Assembly: GCF_001039355.2 (NCBI RefSeq)
Contig: NW_019775588.1
Coordinates: 168,188 to 229,341, forward strand
From: Lingula anatina
Taxonomy: Eukaryota; Brachiopoda; Lingulata; Lingulida; Lingulidae
DNA length: 61,154 bases
Direction of reading: 5' to 3'
Shown: positions 13,101 to 24,443 of the stretch, in pieces
How positions within the stretch are numbered: position 1 is the stretch's first letter
Layout: each line of letters opens with the position of its first letter
Translations under genes and position numbers: made by a program
Notes under the pieces: model-generated
Told to the model about the DNA's origin: nothing
Databases searched by the model: none
What the model saw: only the letters and a program-made list of their open reading frames with translations

Positions 13101-14571
13101 TGTCATAAAAAGAAAAACTTTAACTTATTACGTACAGACTCTGTATATGTTCTGATTACTGTCTGTCCTTGTTGCTGTTGCCATCCAAAATATCAGTCCC
13201 TGTAACTGCCAAACCATATTTTTGTTTTACTTTATATGTATTAAGTGCCATTTTGTCATTAAAAAAGGGATCCTTTAAGATTCAGCATGATCATTATTAC
13301 AAGTTTCTTTTTCACATATTTTTGCAATATATGTTATATTTGTGACATTTGTTAAATAAAAAGTCAAGTTCTTTTTAAAAGTCAGAATTATGGGAATGTT
13401 TTTACAAAAGTAATATTTTATTGGAATGTGCTCTTTTTTGGAGCAGTGAGAATTAATTTTTTCTATATAGTGTGTGTATACTTGCTAGCTTTGCTGTCTA
13501 TCTTGAAGATCTTTTTTATCATTATGTTATTTTTATTCACATTTTGCCCTCATTTATGTCTTGGATTGCTCTCAAGTTATATTGTTTTATATTCTAAGAA
13601 TTTTATATTACAGGGCCAGGACTTGAGCGTATTAGAAGAAGTCATCCGTATGGTCCTCGAGATTATTAACTCGTGTCTGACTCATGCCCTCCACCACAAC
13701 CCCAACCTTATCTACACTCTGCTCTACAACAAAGAGGTGTTCTCTCAGTTCAGAACACACCCAACTTTCCAGGATATCATACAGAATGTAGACACAGTAT
13801 GTGCAGCCTCTGTATTACTTTGTATTCATTTAACTTTGCCTTGTTTCTCTGTCAGATTCAAGATACTGTTCTCAGTGTTATCTATTCAGAAATGTTGATA
13901 TGGTGAATTTGAGATATTTTGGGTTCTAATTAGTAATATAACTCATGTTCATATTAAATAGTAAAGTCAGTTTAAAATATCCTACGTTCTCGAAGAATTG
14001 TGCAGTTTTATTTCTGATTAAATGGAGATTGTGGTTTTGATCTGAAGAAAGCTGAGTAATTTGGAACAGGATTGTGACTTATTTAAGGGTTAAGAATTTT
14101 GAAAAAGAAAACTATTTCCAGACTTGTGCTCTTTATTGCATGGTTTAATTGGTATTTTAAAACTAATTTTTAGGTTCTAGGTTACTTTACTGCACAGTTG
14201 GAGAAACCAGACAGGAATCTCTCTGTTCATGAAGTGTTAGACATAATCAAAATGGGGGCAAGACAGTTTAAAAGAGAAAGGTTAAAGGTATGTGCCATCT
14301 GTGTGTAATAGGTATGTAACTGATTTTAACCAATGGGAAACTCCTATAATAATTACTAATTAAGCTGGTTTGTTCAGTCTGTATGTTTACCTAATTGCTC
14401 TTGTTTTTTCTTCTGCAGAAATTCCCAGAGCTTAAGTTCAAATATGTGGAAGAGGATCAACCCGAGGAGTTCTTCATCCCTTATGTGTGGTCATTGGTCT
14501 ACCACTCCTCCAACTTGTACTTTAATGCATCACGGATACAGCTGTTCTCTTTAGGAACAACCCAGGGTTAA
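4149..14571 (+). CDS. DYM: Dymeclin, complete, 15 coding exons
   Basis: Dymeclin is a peripheral Golgi-associated protein needed for ER-Golgi traffic; its loss in humans causes Dyggve-Melchior-Clausen disease (family knowledge). Exons: 4149-4288, 4862-5008, 5518-5642, 5947-6022, 6415-6540, 7122-7246, 7521-7709, 9769-9947, 10657-10782, 11096-11209, 11784-11878, 12832-12946, 13614-13796, 14174-14287, 14419-14571. All junctions are GT..AG, phases agree throughout, and they total 2007 nt, or 668 residues plus stop (human 669). The protein starts MGANSS, matching the N-myristoylation signal known in dymeclin. Diagnostic stretches include [63 protein letters not shown] and [13 protein letters not shown]. 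The start has a good context (A at -3, G at +4). Exons at 7122 and 7521 occur twice in the assembly; only one pair fits the frame. The first, non-coding exon is not assigned. Dymeclin has no enzymatic motif, and none is visible. Confidence 0.97.
4363..4531. mobile_element. Short DNA-transposon relic with CAGGGG ends, copy 1
   Basis: It begins caggggcaga and ends tccacccctg, so the ends are short inverted repeats. Internally it contains gccgtcttctgggtctt and a run of T after tgacgggtatctaa. A related copy with the same ends and internal landmarks lies at 42716-42876. The CAGGGGCRGAT type of end is common in hAT-like non-autonomous elements of animals. No clear 8-bp target duplication is visible. 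It sits in the first coding intron of dymeclin. Confidence 0.65.
6563..6782. mobile_element. Foldback MITE, family A, copy 2
   Basis: The left arm runs through gggtttccataa, tactagcaggat, gggattcttgct and attgcattcagtttaagca. The right arm, on the opposite strand, runs through ggccatttccataa, tactagcagaat, gggattctcgct and attgcattcagtttaagca. Arms are about 85 bp. It shares the motifs gatagatcgat, tactagc and agcagctta with the copies at 3601, 53299 and 60552. It lies in the dymeclin intron between the exons at 6415 and 7122. Confidence 0.8.
7093..8451. repeat. Exact 679-bp direct duplication around a single N (assembly artefact)
   Basis: Positions 7093-7771 and 7773-8451 are the same sequence, as far as I compared them, at an offset of 680, with one undetermined base (n) at 7772 between them. 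Each copy holds two dymeclin exons and the intron between them, including non-coding bases that should drift quickly. The second exon ends one base into a codon while the first expects two bases before it, so splicing both copies breaks the frame. Identity of intron sequence, the N at the junction and the phase clash all point to two overlapping contig ends laid side by side. A very recent real duplication is the alternative. Confidence 0.93.
7802..8389 (+). other. Second copy of two dymeclin exons (redundant)
   Basis: Exact repeats of dymeclin exons 7122-7246 and 7521-7709 appear at 7802-7926 and 8201-8389. They encode the segment from [13 protein letters not shown] to [14 protein letters not shown]. 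Only one copy of each is compatible with the reading frame; which physical copy is counted is arbitrary, since they are the same sequence. Confidence 0.9.
8452..9768. other. Dymeclin intron, largely unremarkable
   Basis: AT-rich intron sequence between the exons ending at 7709/8389 and starting at 9769. The only structured piece I see is the foldback element at 9173-9426. The 9769 exon is preceded by a good tract and acceptor (ctattttctccccag). Confidence 0.7.
9173..9426. mobile_element. Foldback MITE, family B
   Basis: The left arm contains acaacagatgatccgtgga, ctgatctgct and ctaaatatggccaaccc. The right arm, on the other strand, contains agaacagatgatccacaga, ctgatccaag and ctaaatatggccgaccc. 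Arms are about 60 bp around a GC-richer centre. A partial relative lacking the left arm lies at 55470-55580. No coding capacity. It is in a dymeclin intron. Confidence 0.75.
12621..12640. repeat. Short perfect hairpin
   Basis: Nine-base arms, tttcagcag and ctgctgaaa, around a 2-base spacer, in a dymeclin intron. Probably chance or a decayed element end; no function is claimed. Confidence 0.5.
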
Positions 14572-16580
14572 CAACACTGATGCCTGCTCACAAACACACA
14601 CAAACACACACGCTGCAAGAGACTAGTGGACTGTGAGGGTACTGGGGTATAGCCTGCATAGCACAATGTGTGCATGTAGACATGATGAGAATAACAAATG
14701 TATGTGAGTGCAAATCACATACTTAGGTAATGGGTCAAGGTGAAATGGTGACTCAACACTAGATATGATTGCAAAGTGTGAATAGACTTGTGTGGGGAGT
14801 TCCAATGTAACAGTCAGGAATGAAGTCATGACTCACTAGATTAAGACCAGCTTGCAGTCCTCGCTCTGTTGACCTCGCTTAAAAGTGCACTGGTCAAGGA
14901 CACAATTGGGAAATGGTCTGTTCTTACTGTGGCAACCTTGCCGTAAGTTGGTTAGGGTCAGTGACTGGACACAAGTATGAGGTGGGCAGCTGCTGGAAAG
15001 TGGGCAAGTGTCCCTGAAAATTGTGCTGTAAGTCGATGCACTGGTCAAGGACTGGGCACCAGGGTGCAGTGGGTGCTATTAATCTGGACATTAATTATAG
15101 TCCCCATTCCCATGGGTCTTATTTGGTTGACTTAAGTATGGATTGAAGGCAGCTTAAAAGATATAAAATTTGTGGGCAGTTATGCTATGAAATATGTATA
15201 TAGTTAACTCATCCAAAGGTTCAAATCCAAAGTTTTATTTTTTGTGCATTGGGATTTTTTTCATGCTTAAGTTTTTCTTGATCGGAGGTTATTGATTCTG
15301 TACCATAAAGGAAGTGGTATCAAAGTGCTGCTTGCTTGGGTAACTAATAATGTTGGATATTATTGACAATACATGACACTGATTCTCTTTATTGAGATTT
15401 CAACCATGTAGGGAATTTATAACCATAATGACTTGGCACACCTCAGTCACAGCGAGTGTCGGGAGGATGCATTATGTATTTTATATGCTAGATATATATG
15501 GTCAAGTGAACTTGTAATTATGAATATTAAAGAATCTATCTGGAATTATAAGCATCTGGGAATTAGCAAGCCATTAAAATGTGGGGAAATGTGTGACTTC
15601 TTCAACTGTAGTGTGTATAGTCTTGGTGTAAGTAATGCACTGATGCAGTATCCAGCTTGTGTGCTGACAACACCAACATCAACATCTCTGTTAACAGATC
15701 TTGTTCAGCTGGGCATGAGGCACAGCTAGCAAATGCTTTGTTTAAATATTTACGAAAACATTTTCTAACAAAAACATACCTGTAAACTGTCCACTAACTG
15801 TTTATATAGTATTATACTTAACTGAGGTAACATAATTATAAAAAAGGGCTGCCCATGCATAAGGCTGGCAGTATTTGCTAATTTTATTCACATATAACTA
15901 TATCTCAGTAGAGATACAACAGTGATAAAATATTGCTTAAAGGAGGGAGAAACCAGAAATTTCACATTATATCCTAGAGGAAAAAACTCTTGATCTCTTT
16001 TCTAGAGATATGTTAAAATTTATTGCCCGGCCCATAAACTGTACAAAATATTCTAAATGTTATATTCAAATAAAAAATGCATTTGCAAACTACCCGCCTC
16101 AATATGCAAAAAATGAAGCAACATTATTACATTGTAGGCCCTCCACATACCTAGACAGCCGTAATGCAATGGTTTTTTCAAAAAAAAAATCGCAAGGAGA
16201 TTGTCTGTTATTGGAATTATATTTAAAATTAAACCGGGATTGGTTTGAAATAGCATGTGTGTGGCTACTTCCTTTCATAATTCTTGACTTCTTTTTGTGC
16301 AGAAACAGTTTTGACCATGTATGGATATAAAGCTTTTTAAAAGGTGTAGAAAGTTGGTGGTTTTCAGTATCTACTAAATTTGTACATAATAATATGTAAA
16401 TTGGTTAATTTTTTTAAGGATATGTGCTGTTTAAGTCATTTTGTTTTTGATTTGGTTCTTTTATTTTAAGTACACTTAGCTTCAAATACCTGTTTACTGT
16501 GATAATTGTATATCATGGGCTGTATATCTTGTGGCTGTACATAGAAAAAGGTGGCAAATAAATGTTTTCATATAACATCA
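14572..16580 (+). other. Probable 3'UTR of dymeclin
   Basis: The sequence after the dymeclin stop has no coding exon and no plausible splice donor-acceptor pair that would extend the protein. The first clean AATAAA followed by a T/GT-rich stretch is at 16557-16562. A few copies of a cactggtcaagga-like phrase occur at about 14890 and 15040, so this UTR contains weak internal repetition. A second AATAAA further on (about 16766) is an alternative end. Confidence 0.5.
16557..16562 (+). terminator. Candidate polyadenylation signal of dymeclin
   Basis: AATAAA within ggcaaataaatg, about 2 kb after the stop. It is followed within 20-40 bases by ttttcatataa and tgtttagtgac, an acceptable downstream element. 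Confidence 0.45.
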
Positions 16581-17056
16581 AATGTTTAGTGACTTATTCT
16601 TTTTTATTTTCTATTTCTCACAAGTTTACATTTTTTGAATGTTCACAATAACTTGGTAATGATAAAGCATTACGTAAAATTGACAGAAAAGTCTTGTGCA
16701 ATTATAAATTATCCTCTGTGCCTGCACCTTGACACCTCTGCTCCAAGTTTAATGTTTATTACATAAATAAAATGAAAACATAACCTCCTTGGCGGAGGTA
16801 AAAATTGATTTTTGTCCACTGCTCCAGTATAGGCTATACATGTACATGTGGTACATGCGCATCTAAACTGCTACGGAGTCCTGTCAACCCCCTTAAAGAA
16901 GACTTGGGTTATACTTCATTTTATTAAGTCATTCAGTTTAAGACGACAGATGTCGCGTTTTAACAATTTCTCTCAGACGAGGGCGATATATGCGGTGATG
17001 TTCAAAGTGCGCACAATGAAGGAAGTCGGTGAATATACATTGCTTCGCCAAATAAA

Positions 17057-17256
17057 AAGGTGTTTTGGGCTTTTTAACTCACACTTTGTTGTAAGAAATG
17101 TATCTTACATCACTGCAGAGAGATATTTATTTTCGTTATCATTTTTTTATAATGTTATAAGGTGTTTTGGGCTTTTTAACTCACACTTTGTTGTAAGAAA
17201 TGTATCTTACATCACTGCAGAGAGATATTTATTTTCGTTATCATTTTTTTATAATG
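17057..17256 (+). repeat. Tandem duplication, 102-bp period, two copies, frame-preserving
   Basis: Positions 17057-17154 and 17159-17256 are identical or nearly so. The period of 102 is a multiple of three. One forward frame stays open through both copies (about 16848-17291), repeating a 34-residue unit beginning RCFGLFNSHFVVRN. The frame lacks an ATG at its head and shows no known domain. A recent tandem duplication is certain; coding status is doubtful. Confidence 0.85.
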
Positions 17257-20200
17257 AACAAATCAATAATCGATTCCCGACATACAGATAATGTAAATCT
17301 AGCGCCATATATCGGCTTTGTGAATGGCACAGAAGTAGCTTGTTGACACCCGGTAAATTATCATCAGAGAATCTGAATTGCTAGCGGGTAAGAGATAAGA
17401 TCAAAACAAGTTATAACTTAAAAGTTCCCAGTTACTAGGTCACCCGAATTTCGTTTCATTATTCAGTGATTTTCTAATATGGGAAGAGAACACGTTTGAG
17501 GAGTGGTTTGAATAGTTATATGTTAACCACGGGAGATACAGTCTTAACATTTACACTGATCGTGTAAAAACAGATCAATCGTTACCCCTTTTATTAGACC
17601 TTTTGCTATGTGGCTACTGTATGACCCTCAGTGGCAAGAAAGCAAATAAAAAGCCTATTTTCAAATACAACTTGTAGTTGCCGTCAAAATCTGAACGACT
17701 GCTTTAAAGAAAATGAGCAGGAAAAACGTGGGAGTGTGCGACGTAGTTTGGCGATAGTTCTGTATATGTTATATAGATGTCAGAGTAATATTGATAGCTA
17801 CTCCTGTAAGTGAGAAAACACCGAAAACGAAAAATGCAGTTGCTCACGTCACCCGGGAAAATGCAGAAATAGGATGTTAGATAAACCTACGTCTGAATGA
17901 TTGATGCATTATCATATTTCATTAATGATTTGTACCTGGAAGCAATTATTTTTAATTACTTTAAAATGCTAACACATCCATCTCTTTTGTGCTGATGTAT
18001 GCCGGTGTGGCGCAATCCAATTCTTTTTTTGCCTGTGAAGATTTCTGAACACTTCGAAGCACGGAGACCGTGACCGGGCCGTTCAAATACTCTCAGCAAA
18101 ACTTGAATTCTTCGATAATTTGAAATACCTTCAAGTTATTTGAACCACATAGGAGCGCGGTTTATTGTAATTTAACAGCTTAAGCATGAATTTAACTTTA
18201 AATATTCTGACCGACAGAAGGAACCTCCAATAAAAAATTACAAAAAAGCACAGAAAAGGAACATTATGAAATATGCATTAAACAGCCAGATTGGGTAGTT
18301 GTGTAGCAGATGTCATCCGATACTTTGACACTATATACAGTATAGAATATTTCTATGCAGTACACCCTGTGGTTGGCTCATTTGACATTTAAATCAACTA
18401 TACATTACTATATTTTAATTTTAAATTTATTTCTTTGTTTATTTTTCTTCATTTATTTATTTATCTATTTATTTTTGCATCCATACTTCTAACGCTTCTT
18501 ACGCACCGTACCATTTTCACAGTGAGCGCGAACGTGCGATGGTCACACCTAACATCTGAGGTGGAAAGGAAGGACTCTTTTCACTGCGCCATCTGTCGGC
18601 CTAGAAAATTACATCGTCTACACATTGAATTTTTTGTTCACTCAACGTGAGCAAGAAAATTTTCCTTTAAAGGGCATTACCCCACTGGGAGTCTCTGAAA
18701 TCCCCTTTGTGTGATTTTTAGATAGTGTTTATTTCACAGTTTCGTGTGGATTTGATAATTTTAAGTATTAAATTTGCAATCGAAATGAACATTTGCACAT
18801 AAGGCAGCGTTTCTGGTAATGTCTATCAGACAAAACAAATTGTCATCCTGTATGAACACAAAATGGCTAGAAAACCATCAGAAATAAATACACCACTGGG
18901 ATTCTCCAAGACTGAAATGTGAGACAAAGTCGAGGAAATGCTGATGACATTGCCCCAGGTCTCCCAAGCGCTCCCTTGGGTAATTCGTCTGTCAGATCTA
19001 ATTCAAGATGTCATCAAGTGTCCCATCAAATTTCCGCTCTTCTGATGGCGCGAGAATCGATGAAGTGATGACAAATTGTATATTAATGAGGTGACTATTT
19101 ACTCCTTTATCGTGACACGCCGATGACTCCAGATAGCCAATTCATTTGTCAGTAACTCTCTTATCAACAACTTCAAACGATCGAAAGTTTGCACAACATG
19201 TTGTAATGCAATGTTCAGTAACATTTGAAGCAAATTGTCTGAGATACTACTATCAACTGGATTAAATTTAAAGAAAATGTTCGATTTTGAAATCTGTCTT
19301 TCTGATTTGATTTGCTTTAAGTGGGACACTGAGGAGCCAAAGCATGAAATAAAGATAGAAGAGAAAAAATGACAAAAATCATTAAATGCAGAAGCGATTT
19401 GACAGAGGGGTGATTACGTTAAGGCGTTACAACAGGCATTTTCTTTCAATTTTCATTTCTTTCAAGTATTCCTTCAATACACTATTCAAAATACATTCCG
19501 AACTGAAGCACGTTGTAATCTTCATGTGCCTCGCAGAGTTGTTTTCGCAGGCGACGGAATTGCTGAAGTAATTTTGTAACAAATTACCAATTCGTTTCTC
19601 TCGTGATAAACAAATTTAGGGCAGTGACATTGCTGCCTTTTTTTTTCATTTGGGAGATAGTTTAGATTGAGTGAGTAGGATAAGATTTGACGTGCATTCA
19701 CTAAGTAAGTCGTGCTAAGACGGGGAGGGGGGGGTGGCCTTTTTGTTGAGCCTCACCTGCTACAGCGCTCCTCTTTTTCTCTTAGAGGTAAACAGCATTT
19801 ATTGAATCCAATGGAATTGTTCCTCTGCATTAACATCTTAACTCACTAGTATGCACAGACACAGCAGCTGTAACAGTTTTTCAAATGATGCACGCAACCA
19901 AATAAAACATGTTTCAAACCTACTAACATTTGAAAATATATTTTTCTTATATTTCCAACCAGCTCAAGTCTTTGCTGAAGCCATTGCCAACTTCTTCCGA
20001 TTTATGGTTGTATCTTCATGTTTTCTTTTATCAATTTTGACCTTGCGGATACTGTATCGCCCAAATGGTAGTTCCATTTTGATAAAAATTGCTGGATTAA
20101 GGCCTACTTGTGGGTCTGAAAAACGCACCATCTTTGAAAATGAACATGCTGGGACTGTTCCCTGTATGTTTTCCATTATTCTGCGATGGTCTTTGTTGAA

Positions 20201-21946
20201 ATTATTTCATCGTTAAGCACTTATGAATTTACATTGGTTTATTTGTTTAATGAACACGTCCTTTGCAATACACAGAAATTTCAATTTCATAATCAAAATA
20301 ATAATTTTCAGACAGTAATTATGATTAATTTTGGGAACGGGTAGACAGGTAAGTATTTTCGATTCCATATGAAATAGGACAAAGTTTGTGGATTTTAAAA
20401 TAATAAATCTGTTTCTGAATATCCTCCATTTCATTTGATGGAGGACCCAGTAAAAAGATGATAAAGGGTCGTAGTCCCAGGTTAGAAAAACTCCCCGCCA
20501 GATGTCAGGTCAGTAAACAGCTCCCTGAACCTCATAAATCAGCCCCTCATTAACTTGTACTTAATGGTAAGTGGATGGTTAATTTATTACGTGTCTAACT
20601 GTACTGAAATAATTAGCATCAATTACGTGCCCTATATTGTTCTCAAGGCGATATACGTGTTGATATGCCTCGTACCAGAGAGGAAGAGGTTAGAACAACG
20701 CAGTTTCTTCTGCAGCGAGATACCATTCCTTTTTCATGCGAACTACAGTGACACGACTGATGATTTTCAAGTTGGGATTCTTAAGAGAAAGAAAAGTAGA
20801 GAAATTTAATAAGTCTTTTCTGATGCTGGTGGTACCGTGTTTGTTATAACATAAATGTTTTTTCAAGGTTAAATGAGGTGTCATAATTTTGAAAAATACA
20901 TATAAATTTTTGAGTATTTAGAAACAAATGAGTAAATGCATGATTCAGCCATTTGCAATGCAGTCATCAGTTTCACCCTCTGCCAGCCTATACATCCATG
21001 TTTTATGACCGCATTTGTGACAGATGCAATCCCGGTATTTCACATTTGGCCATGAATTGCTTTTTAAAAACTGGTTCAATCTGCCAAAACGCGATCTTGA
21101 TGCCCAGTTAACTTTACGACAGCTGAATCATTGTATAAAAACCCGGTTAAATTCTCTGACTAGAACTGCCAAAGTATTTTGTTGATGATTTCTGCCTGCC
21201 ATTGTGACAGCTGTAGCCAAGGTATCCCCGCCTCGTGTCTGAGCAAGGCCACAGAGGTTTCGTTCTACGTTTCGCACGATACCGGTGAGAAAAATGTATG
21301 TACTTAGTCTATTTTTTTTTTCATGGGCGTGGCCATGTGTATTTCTAATTTGTATTTTTGGCAGATTCTGTCAGTTTATTTTTCGTTACATATCACAGTG
21401 AGAGGCGACATTAACCCCACAAAAAATCCCAATCAAAGCCCCCCTATTGAGAGAGCTGCTATGTGAGATATTGCTTTCGGTAGAGACGGGTGGAAGGGGA
21501 GAAGGAGGAATGTATACTTTTTGGAGTATGCAAACTGAATGAAATTTTCTATATCAAAAGATTTGACTTCTTTGTTAACTCAAAGGGTGTTGAAAATTGT
21601 AACAAAACGCACGAGAAAAATAACCAGATTAACACCGATTTAATGCCAAAATTGATCACTAAAAATTTTAATCTGTAGAAAGTATAGAAAGAGAAGAAAG
21701 TACCGTAAACCAGGCGTTCAGATAGCAGTGCCCCAGCTGCCAAGTCAATCTGTATCCTGGTAGTTTATAACATGGTTTTGGCCCCCGCCCACAGCCTTCC
21801 AGCTACAGCTTCCCCAAGTGGGGGGAAATGTACCATGGCATTCCCAGAAGATGTTTACACTCGATGCTCTCCCTGCACAGCCCAAGGTATATTAAACATA
21901 CAATGAAATTTTGTATGAACATACCAGTAGAACTACATATTCAAAT

Positions 21947-21948
<2 letters not shown>

Positions 21949-22023
<75 letters not shown>

Positions 22024-22030
22024 TGTGTGT
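21949..22030. repeat. Compound (GT)n(GA)n microsatellite
   Basis: A GT run to about 21982 passes directly into a GA run to about 22020, then back to a short GT run. Confidence 0.97.
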
Positions 22031-22389
22031 ATGAACATAAGAGCATTTTTTGTAATTATCTTGTCGATTTCAGTTTTAGCGCATGGGATAATACAAATAA
22101 AAATTTATCTAATGACATTATCTAATATAATGACGCATGCCCAGTCCACTCACTCCCCGGACTGGCTCTGATCATATTGATACTCACAATTTATTGATGA
22201 AAGTGTCATTGTCAGGTCTGTCAGTTGTTAAATGTCACACTAGCGTTAACTTCGATTTTGCTATTCTGTTGCAGGTCTCCGTATTATTACAAAGTATTAT
22301 TGAAAGAAAAGGCGAAGGGAGGTAAGGAGAGAGAGAATGGGGATGTATTAAGGCGCAGCACCAATACTGATGTCTCTCACCAAAGAATG

Positions 22390-22565
22390 TAATCACTGAA
22401 CATAAATTTCTATGGTGCGCCGTCGAGACTGTAGACACACCTCCGCTCCTCCCTCTCGACCACACTAACAATACTACACAGGGCGCTACTGTCTCCGCGC
22501 TGGTGACGCCGGGACAATCATGTTCTCTTTGTCCCCAGGTCTCACTGCTGTTCTTTTAAAAACAG
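22390..22565 (+). promoter_or_regulatory. CpG-containing block just upstream of a candidate exon
   Basis: This is the densest CpG stretch in the middle of the window (gtgcgccgtcgag, cctccgctcctc, tctccgcgctggtgacgccg). It sits directly before the candidate exon at 22566. It may be a promoter and 5'UTR: an upstream ATG at 22520 opens a short frame closing before the candidate ATG at 22623. Alternatively tccccag at about 22539 or aaacag at 22565 are acceptors. This is inference from composition and position. Confidence 0.3.
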
Positions 22566-22781
22566 TTTGGCAAGTGCGACCCGAGACAGACGACGTCGGT
22601 GCACGGAGACCGTGACACGGTGATGAAGAGATCACTCAATGTTGTTATGATGTCTGACCTGTGCGAGGCGAAGACAGAGATACAGAGCACAGATCTTCAG
22701 GACAAGAGGCTTGACATGGCCATCTTTAACATGCACACGTATCACATTTCGCCGGGATATTTGTCACAGAACCCTCAATAC
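22566..22781 (+). CDS. Candidate coding exon, product not recognised
   Basis: Bounded by aaaaacag (ending 22565) and gtatga (from 22782), 216 nt, open in one frame with phase 0 at both ends (72 codons). Third codon positions are strongly G/C although the surroundings are AT-rich, which is the main sign that it is coding. The peptide starts FGKCDPRQTTSVHGDRD and contains KRSLNVVMMSDLCEAKTEI and HTYHISPGYLSQNPQY. I do not recognise a family: no zinc finger, homeobox, kinase or transmembrane motif is visible. It may be an internal exon, or a first coding exon starting at the ATG at 22623 (MKRSLN) behind a CpG-rich 5'UTR. No partner exon was found with confidence in this window. Transcript evidence would settle it. 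Confidence 0.5.
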
Positions 22782-23552
22782 GTATGATTGTTCTTAGTAA
22801 TAATTTAGATTGCCTGTTTAAGCACTGTGGTATTTTACATATAACCCAACTTCCCATTGTTTTTAATCAATTTATATTGCCTATTTGATAAAACGTTTAA
22901 CTGTTTTGATGGAAACAACGAAAATGGGCACGTACTTTAACTTTTTCATGTACGGGTGCCCGTTGGTATCCTAATTAGTTTTTTTATCTCCGGCAACGAG
23001 ATCACCGTCGCTTTGTGTTTTTATGACTGGACAAGGTAGCTCAAAGAGCTCTTTACAAATTTTGATAAAAAATTTAGGGTATGTTTTCAATTGAATTCCT
23101 AATATTACATATTTTTCTGTTGTCTTTAGAGTAATTGCTACTATTTTTGACCGAGGTCTGCACCCTTTTAATCCCCTCTCTCTTTTTCTCTGTCTCTCTT
23201 AAGCTAATTTGATTTCGTCTGGATCGGCGCTTGTGACTATGCCTGACGAGATAGATATCATTTCATGGCACGTATCAAAGATAAGATCGCTTTTTTCAGG
23301 CCCCTTCCTCACATTGTTCTGTATATTCTGCGAGACTGTCGCCCCTCAAATTGATAGATGAAGGGTTGAATCATTTGTAGATCACAGATTAGTATCTCGC
23401 CTCAATTAAATTCATTATTGGCTTGTTGAGCAGCGACTAGAATGTTAGCCTTTACGTTTTCCATCTCTGATATTGACGGTTACCAGTGTGACAATATAGT
23501 TTCCAATACATGCCAGCATATTGTGACGTTTTTCTTTGTAATAACACTTAAC

Positions 23553-23564
23553 TGACAGGTGTCA
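23553..23564. promoter_or_regulatory. Perfect TGACAGGTGTCA site (TGIF/MEIS dimer type)
   Basis: The 12-mer TGACAGGTGTCA matches the published TGACAGSTGTCA dimer motif of TALE homeodomain factors (TGIF, MEIS, PKNOX). It sits in a complex, CpG-containing non-coding block (23160-23680) in the gene-poor interval near an inhibitory SMAD. TGIF proteins are SMAD corepressors, which makes the placement suggestive. Function is inference. Confidence 0.4.
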
Positions 23565-24390
23565 AATCAAGCGAGATATTACTGCGTCTCAGTTGCTCTT
23601 CTCCTAGGCCCTGGAATAAACCAATCTGTATCTTGCATTGTGCCTGGCTAGGCTCTTTCTTATCCAGAGTTTACTTAATAAGCAATCATAAAAAACGCTA
23701 GTCAAGATTGTACTATCATATAGGCCTACAATGAAATGCAAACTTCTCGTTTGGTTTTTCTTTCTCTTGTCCCGCGGTTTCTCTATTTATTTCTTTATCT
23801 GCTTATTGTATATTTTCCCATTTATTGTCTATTTATGCTAATCCGTCATTCATTTATAAATCTATCTATTTTTCCATCTATCTATCTTGTATTTCATAAG
23901 GTAGCCATTGAATGCCCAATGCTGCTTTTAATAAAATGAAGATGGGCATGAAAAAAGTTCGCGACGAAAACGCTGTTGCATGGATTTTTACAATGAATCT
24001 ATGAAAGTTAAGAGTTCACAACTTAATTACGTTGGCCGACACATTAAGAGAACAGACTCTGCTTCACAAGATTCATATTAAAAGATCTGTTGATGAATAC
24101 GACGCAAAGGTCTTTGATCTTAATTTTACACATTTTATTGAACAAACACCATTGAAAAAAGTGCAAAAAAGTAGCAGGCATTGGTAATACAAGAGTTATG
24201 AATCCAAGTTTGCAGCACTTAATGAATCATCACGTAAGATAAAAAATGAATCTATGTGAAGTCCATCAGGTTTGATTCATGCATATTTTATACAACTTCT
24301 TGTGTATACCATCTTTCTTTCTGTTTACAGTTCACACATGATTAAAGAGAGTATTTACCTTTTCTCTCTTTTTCTCTCTCACCATCACTC

Positions 24391-24392
<2 letters not shown>

Positions 24393-24440
<48 letters not shown>
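24393..24440. repeat. (CT)n microsatellite
   Basis: Uninterrupted CT dinucleotides; shorter CT-rich tracts precede it from about 24360. Confidence 0.97.

Positions 24441-24443
<3 letters not shown>

Larger units (their letters stand above)
16581..22565. other. Gene-poor interval between dymeclin and the candidate exon at 22566
   Basis: No recognised gene. It contains a tandem duplication (17057-17256), a TTTA-rich tract (about 18430-18475), a GT/GA microsatellite (21949-22030), and stretches of complex, CpG-containing sequence around 18900-19100, 19380-19620 and 20480-21290. These stretches look less random than the AT-rich background and could be regulatory. The open frame at 19851-20216 (and its antisense) shows no recognisable domain. 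CpG density rises from about 22390 towards the exon at 22566. Confidence 0.5.

Noticed and set aside
13428-13898. 156-codon forward frame
   Set aside because: Dymeclin exon 13614-13796 plus intron read-through; the hydrophobic head is T-rich intron sequence, not a membrane segment.
15205-15235. tRNA-like B box (ggttcaaatcc)
   Set aside because: No cloverleaf can be drawn; it lies in the dymeclin 3'UTR.
19851-20216. 121-codon forward frame and its 70-codon antisense
   Set aside because: No recognisable family on either strand; neither frame has clear splice signals or G/C-rich third positions.
21911-22171. Forward frame encoding Cys-Val and Arg-Glu runs
   Set aside because: Translation of the GT/GA microsatellite.
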